From AEGEAN-183 sp045563675 (lineage in GTDB: Bacteria > Pseudomonadota > Gammaproteobacteria > Magnimaribacterales > Magnimaribacteraceae), in the NCBI GenBank assembly GCA_045563675.1, contig JBJLIX010000002.1:558001-622000 (forward strand): DNA of 64,000 bases, in the 5' to 3' direction. A program made the position numbers and the translations under genes. The notes beneath the pieces are model-generated. The model worked only from the letters and a program-made list of their open reading frames with translations, was not told the origin of the DNA and searched no databases. Every line of letters begins with the position of its first letter. Positions within the stretch are counted from its first letter, which is position 1. Of this stretch, positions 40,865 to 49,279 are shown piece after piece.

Positions 40865-42000
40865 AGAAATTAGTTATTCTTTTATTCTGCTTAATATATA
40901 CAAGTAGTTGTAGTAATAATTTTGTTATCAATCCTAACATTAAGCAGGGTTTTGTTCCTATTGAAAAACCAAAAGTTAATTATAAGTACAATAAACTACC
41001 TAAAATAATAAATATAATCTTAGAAAATTCATATGAAGAATCCTCAGCTCAATTTACTAAAGGGGTTATAACAAATTACTTTTATCACAAAGAAACTAAG
41101 GGCTATTCTCCTAAGCTCAATTTTTTTTACTTAGATAAGCCGGGTTTAGATAACTGCAATTTAAAGAAGTTAAAAAGCAACCATTCAATATTATTCATTA
41201 ATTTAGAGTTTTATCAGAAAATTCAAAAAAACTGTTTGAAAGAAATCCTTAATTTGAAGGGAGTTATAGTAAATCTTGAAAATAAGGAAATAGAAAAGAG
41301 TAATGTTCTAAATGTAAGAAGAACCAAAGATTTTATAGATATTCTTAGCTTTGCAAGAAATAAGAATAAGTCATCTCTTATAATGAGTGATAAACCAAAG
41401 GGGCAAGAAAGCTTTATTGAAAGTACCTGGAAAGATTTAGGAGGAAATGTAATCTTCTCAAATAAACAGGAAGGAACAAATAGAAGCTTGTCTGAACTAT
41501 TATTACTAGAAAGTAGCAAAGAAAGAAAAAGGAGATTATCAAGAAGCCTGTCTACCCCCCTAGAAAGCACTCCAAGGAGAAGAAATGACCTAGACTCATT
41601 GATTATTTCTAGCTCTATATCTAAAGCTAGGAGTCTAAAACCTGAACTTGATTATAATTTCGGTGAGTCTTTAGCGGTATATTTCATACCTGAGTGGGAT
41701 AACAATGAAGTTTACTCTAAAAGGGAGCTAGATCTTAATGATATTTATTTGGTTGACATGCCCTGGATGTTTAACACCCAGTCTTATGTTTCAGAAAGGA
41801 ACTCCCTTAAAAGAAATAGAAATTTTGCTTTAGGCTTTGATTCATTAGAAACCTTATTACTTAAATTAAACCCTTCAAGTTCCAATAAGTTTGTTTATAA
41901 AGGTTTATCAGGCCAAATAACTTACCAAAAAGGTAACTTAAAAAGAAAATCTTTAAAGGTTCAAGTGAAAGAAGGAGATTTCGAATTTATAGACTACTAA
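40852..42000 (+). CDS. lpoA: LpoA/LppC-like penicillin-binding protein activator, short form
   Basis: LpoA is an outer-membrane lipoprotein that activates PBP1A. This 382-residue protein has a lipoprotein-type signal (residues 1-20, ending T-S-S-C) and matches the C-terminal domain of LppC/LpoA (YraM): R-R-R-N-D-L-D-S-L-I, A-R-S-L-K-P-E-L, D-L-N-D-I-Y-L-V-D-M-P-W-M and A-L-G-F-D-S-L-E-T-L-L. The N-terminal TPR domain of the usual 600-residue protein is absent. Start is GTG; no in-frame ATG precedes the signal peptide. lpoA beside rsmI is conserved across gammaproteobacteria. It ends 2 bp from sspA. Confidence 0.82.
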   Translation: MNHYKKLVILLFCLIYTSSCSNNFVINPNIKQGFVPIEKPKVNYKYNKLPKIINIILENSYEESSAQFTKGVITNYFYHKETKGYSPKLNFFYLDKPGLDNCNLKKLKSNHSILFINLEFYQKIQKNCLKEILNLKGVIVNLENKEIEKSNVLNVRRTKDFIDILSFARNKNKSSLIMSDKPKGQESFIESTWKDLGGNVIFSNKQEGTNRSLSELLLLESSKERKRRLSRSLSTPLESTPRRRNDLDSLIISSSISKARSLKPELDYNFGESLAVYFIPEWDNNEVYSKRELDLNDIYLVDMPWMFNTQSYVSERNSLKRNRNFALGFDSLETLLLKLNPSSSNKFVYKGLSGQITYQKGNLKRKSLKVQVKEGDFEFIDY

Positions 42001-42002
42001 GC

Positions 42003-42641
42003 TTAAACTGAGCGAATCTCTCTTTCTGTTTCAGATAAACTTTCTAAAAAAGATGTTCTTGTAAACACCCTCTTCATATACTCATTTATAGGTTTACTCT
42101 TAGCATCATTAGGTATATCTATCCCCACTAAAGGCAACCTCCAAAGAATAGGTGCTATACAGCAATCTACTAAAGAGAATTCTTCATTCATAAAATAGGG
42201 TTTTTCTTTAAATATTGGCATAGATCCTACAATAAGCGCTTTTAGAGACTGCCTTGCTTTCTTAGCCTTAGCTTCCTTTGGATTTAGGTTTAATAATTCA
42301 TCAAATAGAGAACACCAGTCATTCTCTATCCTTTTTATATAAAGCCTAATGTGAGCTCTAGATATTGGGTAGACTGGTAAAAGTGGTGGATGAGGAAACC
42401 TCTCATCAAGATACTCCATTAATATCACTGAGTCATAAAGGCATACATCCCTATCTACGAGCAAAGGTACAGATGCATAAGGACTAAGTTCTAATATTTC
42501 ACCAGAAAGATTATTTCTATCAGACGTAATTATTTCTGATGAAATACCTTTCTCTTCTAGTACTATCCTTACCCTTTGACAATAATGATCATTTGGATCT
42601 GAGAATAGAGCCATCGAAGTTCTTCTGCTTAATGAAACCAT
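42003..42641 (-). CDS. sspA: Stringent starvation protein A
   Basis: SspA is a glutathione-transferase-fold protein without GST activity that binds RNA polymerase holoenzyme. The 212-residue protein has the thioredoxin-like N-domain (about 9-85) and the SspA hallmark P-H-P-P-L-L-P-V-Y-P (about 91-100), plus F-S-L-V-D-C-C-I-A-P-I-L-W-R-L-P in the helical domain. It follows petC by 27 bp, as in Pseudomonas; sspB, the usual downstream partner, is not here, lpoA converges instead. Confidence 0.96.
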   Translation of the reverse strand: MVSLSRRTSMALFSDPNDHYCQRVRIVLEEKGISSEIITSDRNNLSGEILELSPYASVPLLVDRDVCLYDSVILMEYLDERFPHPPLLPVYPISRAHIRLYIKRIENDWCSLFDELLNLNPKEAKAKKARQSLKALIVGSMPIFKEKPYFMNEEFSLVDCCIAPILWRLPLVGIDIPNDAKSKPINEYMKRVFTRTSFLESLSETEREIRSV

Positions 42642-42668
42642 AATTAAATAATTTTAACTCCTAAATTT

Positions 42669-43484
42669 TTAGTGAACATCCTTTTCGAATTCTCTATATA
42701 GTAAAAAGCTTAAAACTGAGAATATAATCAGATACAAAATTACATATTTACCTAAGTACTCTCTTTCTTCCTTAATGGGATCCGAAACATAAGATAAGAA
42801 GTTTGTTAAGTCTCCCATACTAGCATTAAATTGCTCTTGGCTCATCTCGCCTCTCTCAGAAACCTCTAGAAATCCACATCTCTCTCCTGTAACAACTTCT
42901 CCTGATAAGGGATCTTGCCTTAAACCACCATTAGCTGCTATTAGAGGAACCTCTTTACATACACTTTGCTGTATACCTTGTATCTGAGATAAAACATGAG
43001 GCATTCCAACATTTTCATAGACTTTATTATTAACGCCAAAAGGTCTTGATTGATCTTCATAAAAACTTATTAGATAAGTGTAAATCCACTCCTCCCCCCT
43101 TAAGGAAGCCTCCAAAGTTAAGTCAGGTGGGGACACCCCAAACCATTCTTTTGAATCTTCTGCTTCCATACTAATTTGAATCAAATCGCCCATCTTTTGG
43201 TCTCCAAATAGTAAATATTCTTCAAAAAGATTCTCTGGTATTTCTAAATCCTTAGCCATTCTGTTGTATCTAGAATATTTCAAAGAATGACAACCATAAC
43301 AATAGTTGAAATATATTTTTGCTCCTCTCTGTAAAGAAGCTTTATCACTATGGTCGGCTTGATATTCTTCACATTCGCCAAGTTCAGAATTCGCGTCTGC
43401 AAGGTATTTCCCACATGCCGCACCTTCAGCAGAGTTGATGTTGAGAGATAGAAATAAGGTCAAAGTAAATAAAAGATGTTTCAT
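42669..43484 (-). CDS. petC: Cytochrome c1 of the bc1 complex
   Basis: Cytochrome c1 accepts electrons from the Rieske protein in respiratory complex III. The 271-residue protein has a signal peptide (about 1-19), the heme c motif C-Y-G-C-H (about 57-61) in F-N-Y-C-Y-G-C-H-S-L-K-Y-S-R-Y, a methionine-bearing region and a C-terminal membrane anchor (about 245-263). It overlaps petB by 1 bp. The order petA-petB-petC is standard. Confidence 0.96.
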   Translation of the reverse strand: MKHLLFTLTLFLSLNINSAEGAACGKYLADANSELGECEEYQADHSDKASLQRGAKIYFNYCYGCHSLKYSRYNRMAKDLEIPENLFEEYLLFGDQKMGDLIQISMEAEDSKEWFGVSPPDLTLEASLRGEEWIYTYLISFYEDQSRPFGVNNKVYENVGMPHVLSQIQGIQQSVCKEVPLIAANGGLRQDPLSGEVVTGERCGFLEVSERGEMSQEQFNASMGDLTNFLSYVSDPIKEEREYLGKYVILYLIIFSVLSFLLYREFEKDVH

Positions 43485-44719
43485 TATACTTTTATCCTTT
43501 CAGGCACTTCTTTGTATGTCTCATATTTAGTATAGATAGGCATTAGTATGAAATATAGGAAATAGGTAGCAGTAAAGATTTGGGCCAATATAGTTCTCAA
43601 AGGGTTAGGTGCAACCATTCCTAAGTAGCCTAAAACAAGAAAGCTTATAACTAAAACAAATAGAGCTAACTTGCTATAAATGCCTTTATATCTAATAGAC
43701 TTAACTGGGCTCTTGTCTAACCATGGAACTAAAGCAATTATTACCATTGCTCCTACCATGACAGCAAAACCTAGGAATTTAGCAGTGAGAGGGCCTAGAG
43801 GAAAGGTAATTGCTCTCAACATTGCATAGTAAGGCGTGTAATACCATGCAGGAACTATATGGTCAGGGGTCTTTAAATTATTAGCTTCTTCATAATTAAT
43901 ATATTCAATTAAATAACCACCTCCATCAGGGAAGAAGAAAATTACAAAACAAAAAATTATAAGAAATACTCCAATAGCAAAGATGTCTTTCATAACATCA
44001 TATGGAAAGAATGGGACCGAATCTAAAGGGACCCCATCATCATCAGTATGTTTCTTTATGTCTATTCCTTCAGGGTTATTTGATCCTACTTCATGTAACG
44101 CAATTATATGAACAAAAACTAAAGCTATAAGAGCTAAAGGAAGAAGTACAACATGAAATGCAAAAAGTCTGCTTAAAGTAATTCCTGAAATAAGATAATC
44201 TCCTCTTATCCAAGTTAACAAATCTTCTCCTATTAAAGGAATAGAACCAACTAAAGATAAAATTACTTGGGCTGCCCAAAAAGACATTTGACCCCAAGGT
44301 AGTACATATCCAGTAAATCCCTCAGCAACCAAGATGATGTATGTGAACCACCCAATAACCCATAAAAGTTCTCGAGGTTTTTGATATGAACCATACAGAA
44401 GCCCTCTAAACATATGCAAATAGATAAGTAAGAAGAACATAGATGCTCCAGTTGTATGCATATAGCGAATAATCCAGCCATAATCTACATCTCTCATAAT
44501 ATATTGTATCGAGGCAAAAGCTCCTTCAGCTGTAGGGACATAATTCATTAACAGCCATATTCCTGAAATTAATTGTATTACTAATACAACCACCAGCAGT
44601 ACTCCTGCTAAATACCAAAAATTTTGTCCTATTGGTGCTGGATATTTACTTAAGTGTCTCTCAAAGGTATCTGTAAGAGGGAATCTTTCATCTATCCATC
44701 CAATTACTCTAGTAAACAT
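43484..44719 (-). CDS. petB: Cytochrome b of the bc1 complex
   Basis: Cytochrome b carries two hemes and the quinone sites of complex III. The 411-residue polytopic protein has the paired heme ligands in helix B (R-Y-M-H-T-T-G-A-S and Y-L-H-M-F-R) and helix D (F-A-F-H-V and F-V-H-I-I-A-L-H), G-Y-V-L-P-W-G-Q-M-S and P-x-W-Y-Y-T-P-Y-Y (the PEWY-like Qo loop). It overlaps petA and petC by one base each. Confidence 0.98.
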   Translation of the reverse strand: MFTRVIGWIDERFPLTDTFERHLSKYPAPIGQNFWYLAGVLLVVVLVIQLISGIWLLMNYVPTAEGAFASIQYIMRDVDYGWIIRYMHTTGASMFFLLIYLHMFRGLLYGSYQKPRELLWVIGWFTYIILVAEGFTGYVLPWGQMSFWAAQVILSLVGSIPLIGEDLLTWIRGDYLISGITLSRLFAFHVVLLPLALIALVFVHIIALHEVGSNNPEGIDIKKHTDDDGVPLDSVPFFPYDVMKDIFAIGVFLIIFCFVIFFFPDGGGYLIEYINYEEANNLKTPDHIVPAWYYTPYYAMLRAITFPLGPLTAKFLGFAVMVGAMVIIALVPWLDKSPVKSIRYKGIYSKLALFVLVISFLVLGYLGMVAPNPLRTILAQIFTATYFLYFILMPIYTKYETYKEVPERIKV

Positions 44720-45315
44720 TAAGTGACCTCTCCGTCTTCTCCTATTATTAGGATGTTATCGCTTTCATAGTAGTGAGGTGGTATGGAAAGATTTGTTGGA
44801 GCAGGTACACCTGAATAAACTCTTCCAACTAAATCAAATTTAGATCCATGGCAAGGACAAAAGAATCCTCCTTGCCAATTATCATCAAAATTCGTTACTC
44901 CTAATTCAGGAAAGAATTTTGGTGCACACTGTAAATGTGTGCAAACTGCTTCAAGAACTACAATCTCTTCTTTTATGGATCTATGAGAATTTTTTGCATA
45001 TTCAGGTTGCTGGTTTTCATCTGAATTAGGATCGGATAGTCTAGATAAATTATTTTTTAAAGCGGCAAGCGATTCTTCGGTATGTCTGATGATATAAATT
45101 GGAATCCCCCTCCATTCTACTAACATCATTTCGCCCTTAGAAAGTTTACTTATGTCAGCTTTAGCAGGAGCTCCGGCAGCTTTGGCCTGCTCACTTGGAT
45201 TAAAGGCAGCAACAAAAGGTATTGCAGCACCAACTACAGCACCTGCACCTACAACGGAAGTTGCAGCTATTAAGAACTTTCTTCTTCCAGGATTAGAAGG
45301 AGTTTTTGGCTGCAT
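44719..45315 (-). CDS. petA: Rieske iron-sulfur protein of the bc1 complex
   Basis: The Rieske subunit moves electrons from quinol to cytochrome c1. The 198-residue protein has a twin-arginine membrane anchor (R-R-K-F-L-I near residue 11, hydrophobic to about 34) and the [2Fe-2S] motifs C-T-H-L-Q-C and C-P-C-H-G-S-K-F-D with G-P-type loop replaced by S-G-V-P-A-P. It starts 1 bp after rpsI, so respiratory and ribosomal genes share one transcript from the rplM promoter. Confidence 0.97.
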   Translation of the reverse strand: MQPKTPSNPGRRKFLIAATSVVGAGAVVGAAIPFVAAFNPSEQAKAAGAPAKADISKLSKGEMMLVEWRGIPIYIIRHTEESLAALKNNLSRLSDPNSDENQQPEYAKNSHRSIKEEIVVLEAVCTHLQCAPKFFPELGVTNFDDNWQGGFFCPCHGSKFDLVGRVYSGVPAPTNLSIPPHYYESDNILIIGEDGEVT

Positions 45316-45316
45316 A

Positions 45317-45703
45317 TTATCTTTTTGAGTATTGCGGTCTTTTTCTTGCTTTCCTTAAACCAACCTTTTTTCTTTCAACTTTTCTAGAATCTCTAGTTAA
45401 AAATCCTTCTTTCTTAAGAGAAGATTTAAGATTCTCATCAAATTTAACTAATGCCCTAGCGATTCCTAACTGTATAGCGCCTGCCTGGCCAAAGCTTCCT
45501 CCACCTTTCACTGTAGCCTTTATATCTACATCTCCAGTCAATTTTGTGCTCTCTAAGGGTTGAAGGACTACCATTTGTGCAACTTCTCTTCCAAAGTATT
45601 CTTTAAGTTCTTTTTTATTTACAGTAATGGCTCCAGAACCTTTAGAAAGGAAAACTCTTGCCTTAGATGTTTTTCTTCTGCCGACTGTAACTATTTGATC
45701 CAT
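45317..45703 (-). CDS. rpsI: 30S ribosomal protein uS9
   Basis: S9 contacts the P-site tRNA through its C-terminal tail. The 128-residue protein has G-R-R-K-T-S-K-A-R-V (8-17), G-G-G-S-F-G-Q-A-G-A-I-Q-L-G-I-A-R-A-L and ends K-A-R-K-R-P-Q-Y-S-K-R, the invariant tail. It is 5 bp after rplM, as in most bacteria. Confidence 0.98.
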   Translation of the reverse strand: MDQIVTVGRRKTSKARVFLSKGSGAITVNKKELKEYFGREVAQMVVLQPLESTKLTGDVDIKATVKGGGSFGQAGAIQLGIARALVKFDENLKSSLKKEGFLTRDSRKVERKKVGLRKARKRPQYSKR

Positions 45704-45708
45704 TTTTT

Positions 45709-46137
45709 TTAAATTTCTATTGTTCCAGGGTTTTGTGATTGATGAGGATGCACTTCATCTTTATAAATCTTTAATTTAGTTAACATCTTCTTTCCTAGCT
45801 TATTTTTTGGAAGCATACCTTTAACAGCCTTCCTAATCACTTCTTCAGGAGAATTTTTAATTAACTCCTCTAAGGACTTAGATTTAATTCCTCCAGGATA
45901 TCCTGTATGCCTAAAATATTTCTTTTGTGTTAACTTTTCTCCAGTAACATTAATCTTTCTAGCATTTACTACAACTATATAGTCTCCTAAGTCTGCATTA
46001 GGAGAATACTCTGGTCTATGCTTGCCTCTAAGCCTTAAAGCTAATTTTGAAGCCAATCTGCCCAAAGTCTTATCTTTAGCATCAACTAAAATCCATGATT
46101 CATCTATATCTGATCTTTTAAAGCTTTGAGTTTTCAT
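45709..46137 (-). CDS. rplM: 50S ribosomal protein uL13
   Basis: L13 is an early-assembly 23S rRNA-binding protein and, in E. coli, an autoregulator of its own operon. The 142-residue protein has W-I-L-V-D-A-K-D-K-T-L-G-R-L-A, the motif Y-I-V-V-V-N-A-R-K-I, and G-M-L-P-K-N-K-L-G. Length equals E. coli L13. A promoter with GC-rich discriminator lies about 30 bases upstream. Confidence 0.98.
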   Translation of the reverse strand: MKTQSFKRSDIDESWILVDAKDKTLGRLASKLALRLRGKHRPEYSPNADLGDYIVVVNARKINVTGEKLTQKKYFRHTGYPGGIKSKSLEELIKNSPEEVIRKAVKGMLPKNKLGKKMLTKLKIYKDEVHPHQSQNPGTIEI

Positions 46138-46163
46138 TGAAATACCTTATTAGAAGCGCGCGC

Positions 46164-46193
46164 ATTTTAATCTACTGAAGGGGGTATACACAA
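46164..46193 (-). promoter_or_regulatory. rplM-rpsI-petABC promoter
   Basis: The minus strand has TTGTGT (46188-46193), an 18-bp spacer and TAAAAT (46164-46169) followed by GCGCGCGC, an unusually GC-rich stretch in this AT-rich sequence. Such a discriminator suits growth-rate (ppGpp) control of ribosomal protein transcription. The leader to the rplM ATG would be about 20 bases. Confidence 0.45.
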
Positions 46194-46276
46194 CTACAAG
46201 ATGCATAAAAAATACCTTCTCTTTGAATATTTAAATTTCTCTTTTGGAGTAAAAGCCAATATATTAATCTTCTTAT

Positions 46277-47350
46277 ATGAAGCTTTGGGATTATAAAAAA
46301 TATTTTTCGATGCTTGGAGGTCTTTTATTAGGGGCTTTAATTGCATTATTTCTAGCATCTTTGCTTTTTAATAAAGGGACAGATAGAAAAGATAAGTCTG
46401 AAAATATCGCCTTAGAGTCATTTCATGATGCTGTTCAAAAAGCTTCTCCTTCTGTAGTTAACATTTACAGCAATGTGATAGTTAAAGATTTAGATTCGCC
46501 TTTTCCCTTTTCAGATAGATTTAACTCAATCTTTGGTCTTAATAGATCGAGAATAGAGTCAAGTCTAGGGTCGGGAGTAATATTCTACTCAAACGGATAT
46601 ATAGTTACCAATCAACATGTAATAGGAGATAAAAGTGCTGGAATTACTGTCGAACTTTCAAATGGCCTAAAGAAAGAAGCTAAAATTATAGGTATAGACA
46701 AGGGCACAGACCTTGCTGTTCTTAAAATAGATAACGATCATGAACTCTCTTCAATAGAAATTGCCAATTCTGATAAATTAAGAATTGGTGACATAGTTTT
46801 AGCTATAGGAAACCCTTATGGAGTTGGTCAATCAGTAAGTATGGGGATTGTAAGTGCTACTGGTCGAGAGTTTAATAACCCTTATTCAGATTACATCCAG
46901 ACGGATGCATCTATAAATAGAGGTAATTCAGGAGGAGCACTTCTAGATAGCTCAGGGAGATTAGTGGGAATTAATACACTAATAAGAAGCAGCTCTGGTG
47001 GGTCAGAAGGAATTGGCCTAGCCATTCCTTCTACAAGAATAGTTGGAATAATTAATGATCTTATCCAGTATGGGGAAGTTAGAAGAGGCTGGTTAGGCTT
47101 TTCAATAGACAGGAGAGTTTTAAGAGTAAATAATCTACTTCAGATTAGTTATGTTAACCCGGGTGGACCAGGTGAAAAGGCTACTTTAAAGAAAGGCGAT
47201 ATAATCATTTCAATTAATAGCGAGCTTTCTTCATACCCGCTTCTTTTTAAAGAATTTGCAAGATCTAAACCCGGTACAACAATCAAGTTTAAAGTTTTAA
47301 GAGAGAGCAAAGAACTTGATCTAGAACTTTTTACTTCCTCTATGCCTTAA
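46277..47350 (+). CDS. degS: Membrane-anchored serine protease, DegS/AlgW-like
   Basis: DegS/AlgW is an inner-membrane HtrA protease that senses unfolded porins and starts cleavage of the anti-sigma factor RseA/MucA. The 357-residue protein has one N-terminal membrane helix (about 12-32), a trypsin-like domain with catalytic H114 (N-Q-H-V), D145 (G-T-D-L-A-V) and S218 (G-N-S-G-G), and a single PDZ domain (about 262-355). A single PDZ and the membrane anchor fit DegS rather than DegP. It is divergent from rplM and in the algW position; its stop overlaps hisD by 4 bp. The sigma-E target genes are not in the window. Confidence 0.9.
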   Translation: MKLWDYKKYFSMLGGLLLGALIALFLASLLFNKGTDRKDKSENIALESFHDAVQKASPSVVNIYSNVIVKDLDSPFPFSDRFNSIFGLNRSRIESSLGSGVIFYSNGYIVTNQHVIGDKSAGITVELSNGLKKEAKIIGIDKGTDLAVLKIDNDHELSSIEIANSDKLRIGDIVLAIGNPYGVGQSVSMGIVSATGREFNNPYSDYIQTDASINRGNSGGALLDSSGRLVGINTLIRSSSGGSEGIGLAIPSTRIVGIINDLIQYGEVRRGWLGFSIDRRVLRVNNLLQISYVNPGGPGEKATLKKGDIIISINSELSSYPLLFKEFARSKPGTTIKFKVLRESKELDLELFTSSMP

Positions 47351-48648
47351 TCCTTTATTCTCATTCTTTCTTTTAAAGACATGGAATGAGCAGTCAAACC
47401 TTCAGCTTCTGCCAAGATACATGCATTAGTTATTAAATCTTTGTATTCTCTTTGCTCGGAATTTATATTTACATACGATGAACTAATTAAGAAATCTCCT
47501 ATAGAAAGACCTGAGCTAAACTTAGAGCTCCCCATTGTAGGCAATATATGGCTTGGACCTAAAACATAATCAGATAGGGCTGTAGCAGAGTCCTGTCCTA
47601 TCAATATGACTCCTGCAGCTTCTACCTTTTTTCCAATTACTTCTGCATCAGAAGAAATTATTTGTAGATGTTCAGGCGCTATCTTATTAATTATCTCAAT
47701 CGCTTCTTTTGTGTTCTTAACTACAATTGATAAACCTGATTGCATCAATGATTTTTTTATTATTTTCTTTCTTGCTAACGCTTCTAAATATCTTTTAATC
47801 TCTCTATTAACCTTCTCTATTAAAGAAGAATCATTAGTTATTAATATAGAACAAGCTTCATCATCATGTTCAGCTTGAGCAATGAGGTCTATGGCAACTA
47901 TTGAAGGGTTGGCTGAATTATCGGCATAGATAACCAACTCTGAGGGCCCAGCAATCATATCTATACCTACTGTTCCATAAAGTAGTCTCTTAGCTTCAGA
48001 AACATACTTATTACCTGGGCCAATTATCTTATTGACCCTTGGTATTGTTTTAGAACCATAAGCAAAGGATGCTATTCCTTGCGCTCCACCAATACTAAAT
48101 ACTTGGTCTACCCCGGCAATGAAGGAAGCAGCTAAAATAAGATCATTAAATTTCCCTCCCATAAAAGGTGAGGTCAAGTAAATCTTCTTAACTCCCGCTA
48201 CTTTAGCTGGTCCTGCGGCCATCAAGACTGTCGAAGGATAAGACGCCTTACCACCAGGCGCATAAACTAAAATGCTCTCTAAAGGTCTTGATAACTTTCC
48301 TAATTTAGAATTGGTATGAATATGGTCTTTATTTATATAATTTCTATGAAAGTCTAAAATCCTTTCATAAGAAAATTTCATTGCTGAAATTACTTTTGGA
48401 TCAACTCTAGAATAAGATTCTTCAATCTGAGCAGCAGAGACTAAAAAATCATTTACTGAAGATACCCTTCTTTTATCAAACTTATTTGTTAATTCAATAA
48501 GAGCTTTATCTCCTTTTTCTTTGACTTGATTAACTATTTCCTTAACTTCATTAGATATAGCTAAAGTAAAAAGAGCTCTTTTATTAAGATAACCTTCAAA
48601 CGAAGAGATAAATGCTTTATCGTCTGTATTTAAGTTATTTCCTAACAT
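47347..48648 (-). CDS. hisD: Histidinol dehydrogenase
   Basis: HisD oxidises histidinol twice to histidine, using NAD+ and zinc. The 433-residue enzyme has Y-A-P-G-G-K-A-S-Y-P-S-T-V-L-M, S-I-G-G-A-Q-G-I-A-S-F-A-Y-G, I-A-G-P-S-E-L-V-I-Y-A-D and the metal site D-L-I-A-Q-A-E-H-D (about 254-262), with P-E-H-L-Q later. It follows hisG by 8 bp. hisC, usually next, is not here. Confidence 0.97.
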   Translation of the reverse strand: MLGNNLNTDDKAFISSFEGYLNKRALFTLAISNEVKEIVNQVKEKGDKALIELTNKFDKRRVSSVNDFLVSAAQIEESYSRVDPKVISAMKFSYERILDFHRNYINKDHIHTNSKLGKLSRPLESILVYAPGGKASYPSTVLMAAGPAKVAGVKKIYLTSPFMGGKFNDLILAASFIAGVDQVFSIGGAQGIASFAYGSKTIPRVNKIIGPGNKYVSEAKRLLYGTVGIDMIAGPSELVIYADNSANPSIVAIDLIAQAEHDDEACSILITNDSSLIEKVNREIKRYLEALARKKIIKKSLMQSGLSIVVKNTKEAIEIINKIAPEHLQIISSDAEVIGKKVEAAGVILIGQDSATALSDYVLGPSHILPTMGSSKFSSGLSIGDFLISSSYVNINSEQREYKDLITNACILAEAEGLTAHSMSLKERMRIKD

Positions 48649-48656
48649 TTTTCTTA

Positions 48657-49277
48657 TTAAGAAATAATAGACTTATAGTCATCTATTAAAATTTCCTTAG
48701 TTTTCAAACAAGCAACATTTGCTATCAACCTTGTTGAGATATCACGTATCTTTTTTATTTCCTCCAAACCATTCTCTTTCAGCGTATTTCCAGAATCTAC
48801 CAGGTCTACTATCGCATCGGACAAACCAAGTTCTGGAGCTATTTCTTGGGCCCCATGTAAATAAATAACATCTGGTTGAATACCGTTTTCTTCTAAAAAC
48901 TTCCTTGCTGTTTTGGGGTACTTAGTAGCTACGCTCAATTTATGGGATTTCATTAGATCGCTTCTCTTGCCTGCCAATGAAAGTCTACAATTGCAAATAG
49001 ATAAATCTTCTAGTTCTATAAAATTTTCGTTTGTTTTTTCTAATAAAATATCTTTACCGACAACACCTAGATCTGCAATGCCTAGAGATACATAGGTGGG
49101 AATATCCCATCCTCTTACAACGAGAACCTTCATCTTTGTGCTTTGAGTTTCAATTAAGATTTTTCTGGTCTCTTTTGGGTCTTCTTTGATATCAAACTTA
49201 GTCCCTTTTATCAAGTTCAAATAGCTGTCTAAAACCCTTCCCTTCTGTATTGCTAGAACTAAATTAAATTCTGACAT
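48657..49277 (-). CDS. hisG: ATP phosphoribosyltransferase, short form HisG
   Basis: HisG starts histidine synthesis by joining PRPP and ATP. The 206-residue protein matches the short HisG subclass, which lacks the C-terminal regulatory domain and needs HisZ. It shows A-I-Q-K-G-R-V-L-D at the start, D-L-G-V-V-G-K-D-I and the PRPP loop D-L-V-D-S-G-N-T-L-K-E-N (about 161-172). hisZ is not in the window. It is 2 bp after murA, as in Pseudomonas. Confidence 0.96.
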   Translation of the reverse strand: MSEFNLVLAIQKGRVLDSYLNLIKGTKFDIKEDPKETRKILIETQSTKMKVLVVRGWDIPTYVSLGIADLGVVGKDILLEKTNENFIELEDLSICNCRLSLAGKRSDLMKSHKLSVATKYPKTARKFLEENGIQPDVIYLHGAQEIAPELGLSDAIVDLVDSGNTLKENGLEEIKKIRDISTRLIANVACLKTKEILIDDYKSIIS

Positions 49278-49279
49278 AA

